A stretch of 34,954 nt of DNA, from positions 1-34,954 of the forward strand of contig JAJEBW010000002.1 in NCBI GenBank assembly GCA_022822325.1. The letters run 5' to 3'. Origin of the DNA: Gemmatimonadota bacterium (GTDB taxonomy: Bacteria > Gemmatimonadota > Gemmatimonadetes > Longimicrobiales > Gaopeijiaceae). The notes under the pieces were generated by a model, which made no database searches, had not been told where the DNA came from, and worked only from the letters and a program-made list of their open reading frames with translations. Below are positions 1 to 8,251 of this stretch, in pieces (position 1 is the first letter of the stretch; each line of letters starts with the position of its first letter). The translations under genes were made by a program, and so were the position numbers.

Positions 1-143
1 GGTCTCCCATCGCCAGTGACCCCCGGAGAACCTGGAAGCCCGGGCCGGCGGAAGCTCTCCAGCGGAAACCGGGACGCCCCCCGGTCCTCCCCAATCTCCG
101 CCGAAGTTGCCCCCTACCGAAAGACCCCGCCCCTCCCAGCCGC

Positions 144-353
144 TTGACAGCGCCCTACCCCCTACCCATTCTGCTTAGCGAGGAGCCCCAACACATCGTC
201 GGCTGGTTGCTCATCTGCGGCGGTTTGTGTTCTTTGCTTGCCTTCGCGGAAATGGTGCGCACAAAGACGGGCAAGACTGAACTCCGGATCCTTGTGCTTG
301 CCACTGGCTGCATCGGATTGGGGCTCGGCTTGTCGGCGATCACAGGCATGTAA
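144..353 (+). CDS. Possible small membrane protein (doubtful)
   Basis: A 69-residue frame opens at a TTG codon and ends at a TAA. The translation has two hydrophobic stretches, roughly residues 18-36 and 48-66, separated by a short charged segment containing KTGK, which would suit a two-helix inner-membrane protein. The frame stays open to the left edge of the window, so the true start could lie outside or the gene could be longer. No good Shine-Dalgarno site precedes the TTG, and the TTGACA at the start also looks like a -35 box. I do not recognise a family. The membrane-like composition is the only argument that it is real. Confidence 0.35.
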   Translation: MTAPYPLPILLSEEPQHIVGWLLICGGLCSLLAFAEMVRTKTGKTELRILVLATGCIGLGLGLSAITGM

Positions 354-549
354 ACACCACCGCCAAACCACGACCTCGGTGAGCTGGTCATGATGAGCGA
401 CCGCGTCTTCCTCATCGGCGGCGGCGGCCGAGTCGTGCGGCAATCGGACGGTGGGTTCACGCGTCCACTCTCCGCTGTCCAAAATCGAACTCCTCCCGGC
501 GCGCCGCCCGGGCGGAGCCAAGCGCACGAAGACGGCGGAGAGCTGGCGC

Positions 550-1131
550 CTACAACTCCGGCGTGATTTCCGACGGATTCGGCCGCAGATCCAGTGTGAC
601 CTCGGCCGCCACATGACCGATGTCGGCCCGTTCCTTGATCGCGTCGCGAAGCCGGGGCTCGATCTTGCGGTAGGCGGCCAGCACGCCATCGCGCAGCCGC
701 AGGCGCAGCACCTTCATCGCATTCACGTCGGGCCGGCTGGTCCGCGTTTGCTTCTTCGCCTCTTCCAGATCCTCCGGCACGATGCCGAAGGGAACGACCC
801 CGACGTCGTCGTGTCGCTCGTGGTCGAGGTAGTGAATCGAGACGCTGACGTCGCCGCGCGCGGAACGTTCCCTGATATCGCCCACGGCGCGGAACCGTGC
901 GGCAAGCGGCCCCATGACGGTCTGGGCGGCGGCGCTGCGGTAACCCGCCTCCACCAGGGTGAAGAGGCGTCGCAGGCGCTCCGGGGTGGTCGCGTCCGGG
1001 TCGGGCGTGGTGGCGTCAAGCTCCTTCCCCCTCGCCTGGCGATCATTCAGCGACAGCACCCGGTCCATGTCGCGGTCGCGGACCCTGTCGATGCGCTCAA
1101 GAATCCTGTCGGTCGTCCGATTGTATCTCAT
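550..1131 (-). CDS. Conserved-looking hypothetical protein, 193 aa
   Basis: I do not recognise the family. The ATG at 1131 was chosen because GAGGGC lies a few bases upstream on the minus strand; the frame is open further upstream, but that part is low-complexity Arg/Gly/Pro sequence typical of noncoding GC-rich DNA. The protein has no signal peptide or membrane segment and is highly charged. It begins with an Arg/Asp-rich helical stretch (RILERIDRVRDRDMDRV), followed by a central mixed region containing VSVSIHYLDHERHDD and a C-terminal helical region. It is probably cytoplasmic. It diverges from the secreted-protein gene at 1390, with about 260 bases between them that could hold promoters for both. 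Confidence 0.6.
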   Translation of the reverse strand: MRYNRTTDRILERIDRVRDRDMDRVLSLNDRQARGKELDATTPDPDATTPERLRRLFTLVEAGYRSAAAQTVMGPLAARFRAVGDIRERSARGDVSVSIHYLDHERHDDVGVVPFGIVPEDLEEAKKQTRTSRPDVNAMKVLRLRLRDGVLAAYRKIEPRLRDAIKERADIGHVAAEVTLDLRPNPSEITPEL

Positions 1132-1298
1132 TCTGCCCTCATTTCTGTCACGGTAACCGAAAAGAATAACGCCAGGCGGTCGCCGCTGCCACAATCGGCG
1201 CCGACGGCGACGGCGGTCTCCCCGGAATCGCCATTGCCCGCCCGCCCCTGGCGCGGTAGCTTGCCCGGTCCCAGCCGGTGGCCCGGTCCGGGATACGG

Positions 1299-1328
1299 GG
1301 GATTCAGGGCCGCGGGATTCAGGGCCGT
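1299..1328. repeat. 15-bp tandem duplication in a divergent intergenic region
   Basis: GGGATTCAGGGCCGC occurs at 1299-1313 and again, apart from its last base, at 1314-1328. It lies about 60 bases upstream of the secreted-protein start at 1390. It may be simple slippage or a paired regulator site; the sequence does not decide. Confidence 0.5.
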
Positions 1329-1389
1329 CAGTTCGCCGGAGGGGGTTTTCGCCCGCCAGCGCCAAAACAGAAGGGAAGGAAATCCGCCC

Positions 1390-2232
1390 ATGACTCCAGC
1401 GAGCGCCAGCGCCGTCGGCCGGATGATCCTCGCGGCCACCGCCCTGACCGCGTCGCTCGTCGCCGCGCCCGCCACGGCTTCCGCCCAGGAATTCCTCCTG
1501 GCCTACGCGGTCCCGGACGATCCCGAGGTCCGCTACCGGGTGGAGAGTTCAATATCGCAGGAAATGACCTCGCCGGTGGGAACGGTCGGGTATTCCTTCG
1601 CGACCGACATCGTTCTGGCCGCCGCCTTCGCCGAGGAATCCGACGGGGTGCGCGTGACCGCCGCCGTCGCGAGCGTGACCGCCACAGTCGCCACCCCCGG
1701 ACAGACCCGGGAGCTGGAACCGGAGGTGAGAGGAGCCTACACCTTCTTGCTCTCCCCCCGGGGCGAGGTTCGGTTGCTGGCCCTGCCGGAGCTGCCCGGG
1801 ATCGCCGCTTCGGCCACCCCGATCAGCGCGGTCGCCTACGAGCTCTTCCCCCGCCTCCCGGGAACCGAGGTTGCCGACGGGCATCGGTGGGAGGACACCG
1901 TGGGGTGGTCCGCCGACAGTCCCCAGGGATTGACGACCAGCGCCACGACATTTCGGTACAGGCTGAATGGCGATACTCTGGTCGCCGGACGCGCGATGCT
2001 GAAGATCGTTCTGGCGGGAGAGGGCGAGTGGGAGGCGAAGACGACGATGGGCGGGGTGTCGGTGACGCTGACGGCCTCGGGACCCGTTGCGGGAACGGCG
2101 CTCTGGGACCGCGAAGCGGGGATTCTTCATAGCATGGATACCAGTTACGAATTCGAGGGAACCGCCGCCACCGCGCTGGGCAAGTTGCCGATTACGGTGC
2201 GGGGCAGCGTGCAACGAGAGAGGATTCAGTGA
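1390..2232 (+). CDS. Secreted beta-rich protein of unknown function (paralog 1)
   Basis: This 280-residue protein starts at an ATG preceded by GGGAAGGAAAT. It carries a signal peptide, with a hydrophobic stretch at about residues 12-28 ending in ATASAQ, so export to the periplasm or outside is expected. The mature part is mostly alternating beta-type sequence with the motif FPRLPGTEVADGHRWEDTV near the middle. It is clearly homologous to the protein encoded at 16415-17296: both share the FPRLP..V..G..W.DTV.WS block, a YR..L.GDTLV..... segment and a final ALWD.E.GI....... segment. The general pattern recalls DUF6263-like secreted proteins, but I cannot assign it. The next gene, a YIP1-type membrane protein, follows after about 50 bases. 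Confidence 0.8.
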   Translation: MTPASASAVGRMILAATALTASLVAAPATASAQEFLLAYAVPDDPEVRYRVESSISQEMTSPVGTVGYSFATDIVLAAAFAEESDGVRVTAAVASVTATVATPGQTRELEPEVRGAYTFLLSPRGEVRLLALPELPGIAASATPISAVAYELFPRLPGTEVADGHRWEDTVGWSADSPQGLTTSATTFRYRLNGDTLVAGRAMLKIVLAGEGEWEAKTTMGGVSVTLTASGPVAGTALWDREAGILHSMDTSYEFEGTAATALGKLPITVRGSVQRERIQ

Positions 2233-2284
2233 CCGGTTCCGCCGCCGGGACCGGCCGAAAACCCACGGAGAGACCGAGGCCGAG

Positions 2285-3004
2285 ATGAACGACGATCTGT
2301 TGAACGAGGCAACCGGACTGCTGGACGACGCAACCGAGCTTCCCCCTCGTCCCCCCTTCCTGAAGCGGCTGTGGATGGTCTTCGGGGTGCCTGGAGAACT
2401 CTTCGCCGCTCTGGCGCAGAATCCGGCGTGGTTCCCGATGGCGCTCTTCGTCGCGGTCGTGGCCGGGGCGGGCATGGCGCTGGTCCCGGCCGACGCCTTC
2501 GTGGAGGCGGCCCAACAGAACCAGTCTCCGGAGCAGGCGGCCCAGACCGCCGACGCGATGGCGCTGGTCCCGCCCATCGTGGTCAAGGCCGGCGCCGTCG
2601 TTTTCACGACGCTCGTCATGCTGATCCTGCCGCTGGTGATCAGTCTGGTCACCTACGTCATCTTCGTCTTCATTCGCGGCGACGAAGCCCGCCTCAAGCA
2701 ACACCTCGCGGTCGTGGCGCACGCGGGCGTCATCGCGTTGATTGGGAGCCTTCTGTCGACGCTTGTCACGATCGTGGGCGGCGCGCCGCTGGGCCAGGAG
2801 CTTTCCCTGGGGACCCTTCTTCCCTTCCTGCCCGAGGGCTATCTGGCCGATGTGCTGAATGCGCTGGGAATCTTCGGGATCTGGACGGCGAGCGTAGTGG
2901 GGATCGGGCTGGCGGCGATCGATCCGCGACGAAGCGCGGGCTCCACGGCGGGGATCCTGATCGCGCTTTTGTTCGTTGCGGCTCTGGTGCGCGGGGCTTT
3001 CTAG
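2285..3004 (+). CDS. YIP1-family multi-pass membrane protein
   Basis: The 239-residue product starts at an ATG behind GGAGAG and a GA-rich leader. A hydrophilic N-terminus of about 35 residues ends in PFLKRLWMVFGVPGELFAALAQNPAW, the usual entry of bacterial Yip1-domain proteins (PF04893). About five hydrophobic segments follow: residues 54-72, 100-128, 142-165, 192-212 and 218-236. Bacterial members are integral membrane proteins without a settled function. The stop is three bases before the GTG of the TRAP permease, so the two are almost certainly co-transcribed. I infer membrane topology only and no specific role in transport. Confidence 0.75.
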   Translation: MNDDLLNEATGLLDDATELPPRPPFLKRLWMVFGVPGELFAALAQNPAWFPMALFVAVVAGAGMALVPADAFVEAAQQNQSPEQAAQTADAMALVPPIVVKAGAVVFTTLVMLILPLVISLVTYVIFVFIRGDEARLKQHLAVVAHAGVIALIGSLLSTLVTIVGGAPLGQELSLGTLLPFLPEGYLADVLNALGIFGIWTASVVGIGLAAIDPRRSAGSTAGILIALLFVAALVRGAF

Positions 3005-3007
3005 CCG

Positions 3008-4873
3008 GTGCCCGAAACCGAGACCGCCGGCCGCGCCCGGCCACAGCGAGACTGGCGCGGCCGGGCCATCCTGATCGTTGCCGCGCTGGCGGCGGTCTTC
3101 CACCTCTTTGGCGCGGGGGTGTCGCCCTTCACCGCTCTGGTTCAGCGTCCCCTTCACTTCGCGCTCATGGCGACGCTCGCGCTGTTGGGGGTCGGTGTGC
3201 GCGCCCTGCCGCGGAGTCGCGCCGGTTGGGGTGTGAACCTCGCGGTGGCGGCGACCGTCGTGCTCTGCGCCCTCTACCTGGTGTCGCAGAACGAGGCGCT
3301 GGTGGGGCGCTCCGGCAATCCGACCGCTCTCGATCTGGCGGCGGGCGCGATCGTGGTGGGCGCGGTGCTCCTGCTGGCCAAACGGGCAACCGGGTGGGGA
3401 CTCGTCATTGTCGCCAGCGGCGCTCTCGTCTATGCCCTCGCCGGACCCTGGCTTCCCGGCGTGCTCGCCCATCGCGGCTACGCGCCTGTCCGAATCATCG
3501 AGCAGCTCTTCCTCTCGACCGAGGGCATCTGGGGCGTGCCTCTGGGCGTTTCCGCCGACTTCGTCTTTCTCTTCGTGCTCTTCGGCGCCTTCCTGGATGT
3601 TGCCGGCGGCGGCGCCCTGCTCATTGCGCTGGCGGACCGGGTGGCGGGACGAACCCGGGGCGGTCCGGCCAAGACCGCCGCGGTGGCGAGCGCATTCATG
3701 GGATCGCTGTCGGGGAGCGCGGTTGCGAATGTGGTGACGACCGGCGCCTTCACCATTCCCCTCATGCGGCGATCGGGATTCCGGCCCTTCTTTGCGGGCG
3801 CGATCGAGGCCGCGGCCAGCACCGGAGGCCAGCTCATGCCGCCGGTCATGGGGGCGGGCGCCTTCATTCTGGCCACCTGGACCAACATTCCCTACGCCAA
3901 TGTCGCCCTCGCGGCTGCCATCCCCGCGCTTCTCTACTATGCCGCGCTGCTCTGGGCGATCCACTTCCGCGCATCGAGGATGGGGCTCGAAGGCTCGGCC
4001 ACGCGGCGCGGCGACCCGGTCCTCTCGCGGCTGCACCTGCTGCTGCCCGTCCTGATCATCGTCGTCATGCTCGCGCTGGGGCGTTCCCCGATGCGGGCCG
4101 CCTTCTGGGGCGTGGTCACCTCGGTGGCTGCGGCGTACCTGGCGCCGGGAACCCGTCCGGCGCTGAGCGATCTCGCGAAGGTGCTGCGCAAGGCGGCTTC
4201 GGGCTCGGTGCAGGTGGCGGCGGCCTGCGCGGCGGCGGGAATCGTGGTCGGGGTGGCATCGCTCACCGGAATCGGGCTGCGCATGTCGGAGCTGATCGTC
4301 GTCGTCTCGCAGGGGCACCTTTTCGTGGCGCTGGTCCTTACCGCTCTCGGCTCGATCGTCATGGGGATGGGTCTTCCCACCACGGCGGCCTATGTGGTGC
4401 TGGCGGCGCTGGGCGCTCCGGCCCTGGTCGAGCTCGGGGTGCCGCTCTTGGCCGCGCATCTCTTCATCTTCTACTTCGGCTGCATCTCGAATGTCACGCC
4501 CCCCGTCTCGCTGGCGGCCTACGCGGCGGCCGGAATCGCGGATTCCCCCCCCCTCCGCACGGCCTGGACCGCAATGGGGCTCGCCGCGGCCGGGTTCCTG
4601 GTGCCCTTCATGTTCGTCTATGCTCCGCCGCTGATCCTGGATGGAACGGTTGCCGCAATCCTGACGACGACCCTGACCGCGATGATCGGGGTGGTGGCCC
4701 TGGCCGGCGGCGTGATTGGGTACATTCGCGGTCCGCTCAGCCTCTGGCGGCGGTGCGTGCTGCTGGGCGCGGCGGTGGCGCTGATCCTTCCTGGCGCGCT
4801 CTGGGACGGCGTCGGGCTGGTTCTGCTGCTTGGGGCGGGCTTTGCGGGAACGAAGGGGGCGGAGGCGGCCTGA
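3008..4873 (+). CDS. TRAP transporter fused permease (TAXI type)
   Basis: This is the membrane component of a tripartite ATP-independent periplasmic transporter, which uses an ion gradient to import a substrate delivered by the binding protein encoded next door. The 621-residue product has a short N-terminal bundle of about four to five helices (DctQ-like part) fused to a DctM-like region. The DctM part carries the highly conserved stretch GSLSGSAVANVVTTGAFT (about residues 235-252), then STGGQLMPPVMGAGAF, and a second inverted-half signature, GMGLPTTAAYVVLAA. The fused arrangement is typical of TRAP-TAXI systems. The start is a GTG three bases after the previous stop, without a clear Shine-Dalgarno site, which suggests translational coupling. 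The substrate is unknown; dicarboxylates and glutamate-like acids are known for relatives. Confidence 0.92.
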   Translation: MPETETAGRARPQRDWRGRAILIVAALAAVFHLFGAGVSPFTALVQRPLHFALMATLALLGVGVRALPRSRAGWGVNLAVAATVVLCALYLVSQNEALVGRSGNPTALDLAAGAIVVGAVLLLAKRATGWGLVIVASGALVYALAGPWLPGVLAHRGYAPVRIIEQLFLSTEGIWGVPLGVSADFVFLFVLFGAFLDVAGGGALLIALADRVAGRTRGGPAKTAAVASAFMGSLSGSAVANVVTTGAFTIPLMRRSGFRPFFAGAIEAAASTGGQLMPPVMGAGAFILATWTNIPYANVALAAAIPALLYYAALLWAIHFRASRMGLEGSATRRGDPVLSRLHLLLPVLIIVVMLALGRSPMRAAFWGVVTSVAAAYLAPGTRPALSDLAKVLRKAASGSVQVAAACAAAGIVVGVASLTGIGLRMSELIVVVSQGHLFVALVLTALGSIVMGMGLPTTAAYVVLAALGAPALVELGVPLLAAHLFIFYFGCISNVTPPVSLAAYAAAGIADSPPLRTAWTAMGLAAAGFLVPFMFVYAPPLILDGTVAAILTTTLTAMIGVVALAGGVIGYIRGPLSLWRRCVLLGAAVALILPGALWDGVGLVLLLGAGFAGTKGAEAA

Positions 4874-4951
4874 AAGACGAGGGCGGGTCGGCGCTCCGGG
4901 TGGACGGCATCCCCGGTCGGCTCTCGAGAAACGGAAAGGACCGGAAGAAAA

Positions 4952-5920
4952 ATGATTCGACGCGCTCTGGTCGGCGCCGGAACGCTTGCCCTCGCCGGGG
5001 CGTTCGGCTGCGGGGATTCGGCGCCGCAACAGTTCCTCAGCATGGGGACGGCGGGAACCGGCGGCATCTACTACCCGCTCGGGGGCGCCATCGCGGCGCG
5101 GCTCTCGGTCAACGATTCGCTGCGGCAGTACACGGCCGAGGTGAGCGGGGGATCGGTGGAGAACGTCAATCGTCTGCGCGGCCGACAGACCGATCTGGCA
5201 TTCGCGACGGGAAACACCGTCTTCGAGGCCGCGACCGGGGGACAGGACTACGAGGAAGCGGTGGAGGACTTGCGAGTTCTGGCGCCGCTTTACCCGAACA
5301 TGACCCACATCGTGGTGTCGCGAAGCTCCCGGGCGACCTCCGTGGCGGAGCTGGCGGGAGCGGCGGTCTCGGTGGGGGCGCCGGGCAGCGGAACCGAACA
5401 GATGTCGCGCCAGATTCTGGAGGCCTACGATCTGAGCTACGACGACATCACACCCCGCTACCTGACCTTCAACGAGTCGGCCACCGCGCTCAAGGACGGC
5501 GCGATCGACGCGGCGATCATCTCGGTGGGCTATCCGGCGGCGGCGGTCCTGGAGGCGACGACCACCGGCGGCGCGCGGCTCCTGGCGATGGAAAGCGAAC
5601 GGATCCAGTATCTTCGCGACCGCTACCCATATTTCATCGCAGGCGAGATTCCGGCCGGAACCTATCCCGGAATGGACGAACCGCTCCAGACCGCTGCGAT
5701 CATGAACTGGGTGATCGCGATGGCCGACCTGCCGGACGATGTGGTGGGCCACCTGCTGAATGTGCTGACGACGGAACGCGAGGCGCTGGCGCAGGTGCAC
5801 GAGATGGTGAACCAGATCGAGATCGCGCGTCTGGGAGAAGCGCCGATCGCGCTGCACGAGGTCAGCCGGGTGTGGTTCGCGGAAAACGTTCCGGGTGCGG
5901 CCGCGCCGGATGGATCCTGA
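4952..5920 (+). CDS. TAXI-family TRAP transporter substrate-binding lipoprotein
   Basis: The 322-residue product starts at an ATG with a strong purine-rich site (GGAAAGGACCGG). Residues 1-21 form a signal sequence ending in AGAFGC, so the Cys at about 21 may be lipidated; the -2 Phe makes the lipobox imperfect. The mature part starts with the TAXI signature GTAGTGGIYYPLGGAIA and continues with GRQTDLAFATGNTVFEA, VSVGAPGSGTEQMSRQILEA and ALKDGAIDAAII, all family hallmarks. It should capture the substrate in the periplasm and hand it to the permease encoded 78 bases upstream. Its last codons overlap the start of the aminotransferase-like gene. Confidence 0.93.
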   Translation: MIRRALVGAGTLALAGAFGCGDSAPQQFLSMGTAGTGGIYYPLGGAIAARLSVNDSLRQYTAEVSGGSVENVNRLRGRQTDLAFATGNTVFEAATGGQDYEEAVEDLRVLAPLYPNMTHIVVSRSSRATSVAELAGAAVSVGAPGSGTEQMSRQILEAYDLSYDDITPRYLTFNESATALKDGAIDAAIISVGYPAAAVLEATTTGGARLLAMESERIQYLRDRYPYFIAGEIPAGTYPGMDEPLQTAAIMNWVIAMADLPDDVVGHLLNVLTTEREALAQVHEMVNQIEIARLGEAPIALHEVSRVWFAENVPGAAAPDGS

Positions 5921-7115
5921 ACCGGTGGAAGCGCCCGGTTCGATGGACGCGACCGGTGGACTGGCCTGCCAGCGCGCGGAGTTTTCGCTGCCGGAGGACT
6001 TCCACTACCTGAACTGCGCCTACATGGGGCCGCTCCCGCTGGCCGCCGAACGGGCCGGAATTGCGGGACTGCGCGCCAAACGCTTCCCGCAGGCGATCGC
6101 GCCGGACGACTTTTTTCGCCCCGTCGAGGAGTTGCGCGCGCGCTTTGCCCGCCTGATCGGGGCGCCGGAACCGAACCGGATCGCCACCGTGCCCGCCGTC
6201 TCGTACGCGATCTCGACGATTGCGCGCAATACCGAGGCCGGGCCGGGGCGCAATATCGTCCTGGTCCAGGAGCAGTTTCCGGGCAATGTCTATCCGTGGC
6301 GGCGCCTGGTGGCGGAACGGGGCGGCGAGATTCGCGTGGTGAGGCGGCCGGGCGGGGGGAGGGGAGGCGGGGTGTGGACGGAGCGGATCCTGGACGAAAT
6401 TGACGGCTCGACGACCGCGGTCGCCATGGGAACCGTGCACTGGACCGACGGCACCCGTTTCGATCTGGCGCCGATTCGCGAGCGGACGCGCGAGGTGGGG
6501 GCCGCGCTGGTGCTGGACGGGACGCAGAGCGTGGGTGCGGCGCCGATCGAGGTGGCCGCGCTGGAGCCCGATGCCCTTGTCGTTGCGGGGTACAAATGGC
6601 TGTTGGGTCCCTATTCGCTGACGCTGGCGTGGTTCGGCGAGCGCTACCTGGACGGCATCCCCCTGGAGGAGACCTGGATCGCCCGTCGCGGGTCCGAGAA
6701 CTTCGCCGGACTGGTGGACTACACCGACGACTACCACGCCGGCGCCCAACGCTTCGATGTCGGTCAACGGAGCAACTTCGCTCTGGTTCCGGCGCTGTCG
6801 GCCGCGATCGATCTGGTGCTGAAGTGGAAGCCGGAGCGGATTGCGGTCTACACGGCGGAGCTGACTCGCGAGCTCTTCCCGCGATTGCGCCGGGTCGGCG
6901 TCAGGGTTGAGGAATCCGCCTGGCGAAGTCCCCATCTCTTCGGTCTCGAGTTGCCGCAGGGCGCCGATCCGGAGCGGTTGAAGGCGGTCCTTGCGCGGCG
7001 GCGGGTCGGGGTGTCCTTTCGGGGGACGCGGGTGCGGGTGTCGCCGAATGTGTACAACACGCGGGCCGATGTGGATGCACTGGCGGCGGCCTTCAGGGAG
7101 GCCCTGGCCCGCTGA
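5910..7115 (+). CDS. PLP-dependent aminotransferase class V-fold enzyme
   Basis: The protein belongs to the cysteine desulfurase/kynureninase-like fold type I group. Visible marks are LVLDGTQSVGA, with the Asp that pairs with the PLP ring nitrogen, and VVAGYKWLLGPYS, with the probable Schiff-base lysine at about residue 229 from the ATG at 5910. The C-terminal domain ends with FRGTRVRVSPNVYNTRADVDAL, also typical of the family. The chosen ATG overlaps the TAXI gene by 11 bases; GTG at 5895 and ATG at 5943 are alternatives. The overlap ties it to the TRAP-TAXI transporter, so it may act on the imported compound. The substrate is unknown; isopenicillin-N epimerase-like and selenocysteine-lyase-like annotations are common for such proteins and are not informative. 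Confidence 0.85.
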   Translation: MDPEPVEAPGSMDATGGLACQRAEFSLPEDFHYLNCAYMGPLPLAAERAGIAGLRAKRFPQAIAPDDFFRPVEELRARFARLIGAPEPNRIATVPAVSYAISTIARNTEAGPGRNIVLVQEQFPGNVYPWRRLVAERGGEIRVVRRPGGGRGGGVWTERILDEIDGSTTAVAMGTVHWTDGTRFDLAPIRERTREVGAALVLDGTQSVGAAPIEVAALEPDALVVAGYKWLLGPYSLTLAWFGERYLDGIPLEETWIARRGSENFAGLVDYTDDYHAGAQRFDVGQRSNFALVPALSAAIDLVLKWKPERIAVYTAELTRELFPRLRRVGVRVEESAWRSPHLFGLELPQGADPERLKAVLARRRVGVSFRGTRVRVSPNVYNTRADVDALAAAFREALAR

Positions 7116-7239
7116 GCGATCTGGTCGTTCGCTCCCTCAAGGCGGTGGCAAAGGGGGATTGGGCCTCTTGCGCGGTCCGTGCGCGTCGCATTCCAGTCGT
7201 CCTGCGCGGGTGGCGTTCCCGGCACCGGCGATCGCGGCG

Positions 7240-7827
7240 CTACCGCACCTCAAGTCCCGGCCCGACCACAACCTGCGCCGTCGCGCCCACCTCGATTCCC
7301 TTCTCCGCGAACCAGCCCTGGCGCACCTCCAACACGAGCGCCGTCGCGACCTCGGAATCGGTCAGCGTCTCGTCGAGCGCCTCCATCTGCCTGATTCCGG
7401 CAATGCGGTTGCTCTCGTCGAAAAACGCGATATCGAGAGGAACATAGGTGTTGCGCATCCAGAAGGAGCGCTCCTCGCTGCGCGGAAAGATGAAGAGCAT
7501 TCCCGTGCCGTCGGGCACCGCGTCGCGGTCCATCAGTCCCTTCTCCCGGGCGTCGGGTGTGCTGGCGATCTCGGCGACCACCGTATCCGCGCCGAAGATC
7601 ACCCATGCCCGGCCCGCTGCCGGCAACTGACGCGCCGACCTCTCGCTGCCTGCGGCCGCTGGCGCGCTTCCCCCGTTCTCGCCCACTCCGCCGGTCGCGG
7701 AACGGCCGCCATTTCCCGAACCGCAGCCCGCCAGCGCCACGGTCGCCACGAGCGCAATCGCAACTCGCGCCCACCGTCGCTTTTCCTGTCGCCCGGTCCT
7801 GCCGACGGTATCTTGTTGAGTCCCCAT
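7240..7827 (-). CDS. DUF192-domain lipoprotein
   Basis: The 195-residue product has a basic N-terminus, a hydrophobic stretch and the lipobox ALAGC, with Cys at residue 35, followed by a Gly/Ser/Ala-rich linker. The C-terminal 125 residues match the DUF192 family (PF02643): EIASTPDAREKGLMDRD, then GMLFIFP...RSFWMRNTYVPLDIAFFD, then a final VLEV..G..... segment. DUF192 proteins are small exported proteins of unknown function. The start codon overlaps by two bases an ATG on the other strand, and the true start of the divergent Trm112-like gene is probably the GTG at 7856, so both promoters must lie inside the opposing coding regions or be very compact. Confidence 0.88.
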   Translation of the reverse strand: MGTQQDTVGRTGRQEKRRWARVAIALVATVALAGCGSGNGGRSATGGVGENGGSAPAAAGSERSARQLPAAGRAWVIFGADTVVAEIASTPDAREKGLMDRDAVPDGTGMLFIFPRSEERSFWMRNTYVPLDIAFFDESNRIAGIRQMEALDETLTDSEVATALVLEVRQGWFAEKGIEVGATAQVVVGPGLEVR

Positions 7828-7855
7828 GCGCGGTTACCCTCCACGGAAAATTGCA

Positions 7856-8113
7856 GTGATCATCGATCCCGAGCTTCTCGAAATCCTCGTCTGTCCGGAG
7901 ACCAGACAGGCGCTCGCGGTTGCCGCCGACGAGGTGCTGGAACGGGTCAACGCGGCGGTCGGCACGGGCAACGCCGTCACACGCGGAGGCGAAGCGGTCA
8001 CCGAAACGGTCGCCGCCGGGCTGATCCGCGCGGACGGGGCCGTCCTCTATCCGATCCGCGAAGGCATCCCCATCATGTTGATTGACAAATCCATCAAGGT
8101 TGCGGGGCTCTGA
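7856..8113 (+). CDS. Trm112-like / UPF0434 small protein lacking zinc cysteines
   Basis: The GTG at 7856 gives MIIDPELLEILVCPETRQAL, the normal beginning of this family, with GGAAAA just upstream. An ATG at 7826 would add ten residues of poor quality. The C-terminal block LYPIREGIPIMLID matches the YPIRDGIPVML signature. The 85-residue product is longer than the usual 60 or so because of an Ala/Val/Gly-rich middle. Only one cysteine is present; the CPxC and second CxxC pairs that bind zinc in Trm112p-like proteins are absent. Relatives activate methyltransferases, but the cysteine-poor bacterial form has no settled role. Confidence 0.8.
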   Translation: MIIDPELLEILVCPETRQALAVAADEVLERVNAAVGTGNAVTRGGEAVTETVAAGLIRADGAVLYPIREGIPIMLIDKSIKVAGL

Positions 8114-8251
8114 CCCCATGGCAAGGTGGCCGAGAAGGGTCCCGGGGCGCTCTGTCCGGGGCGCCGGCGCCGATGTGCGATCGACCCGCCCGGCGTCCGG
8201 CGGCGGGACCGGTGCGGAATTGCGCCGGGAAGTTGGCCGGGCGGAAGGCCG

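Noticed and set aside
1..143. Gene or RNA at the left edge
   Set aside because: The sequence is GC-rich and shows no start signal, stable structure or recognisable motif.
144..177. Sigma-70 promoter from TTGACA at 144
   Set aside because: The candidate -10 (CATTCT) at 17 bases is poor, and the region might be coding.
2192..5857. Very long open frame on the minus strand opposite the YIP1/TRAP/TAXI genes, and a similar plus-strand shadow at 2371-6012
   Set aside because: The translation is Arg/Gly/His-rich without domain features; it reflects stop-codon scarcity in GC-rich DNA opposite genes with clear family matches.
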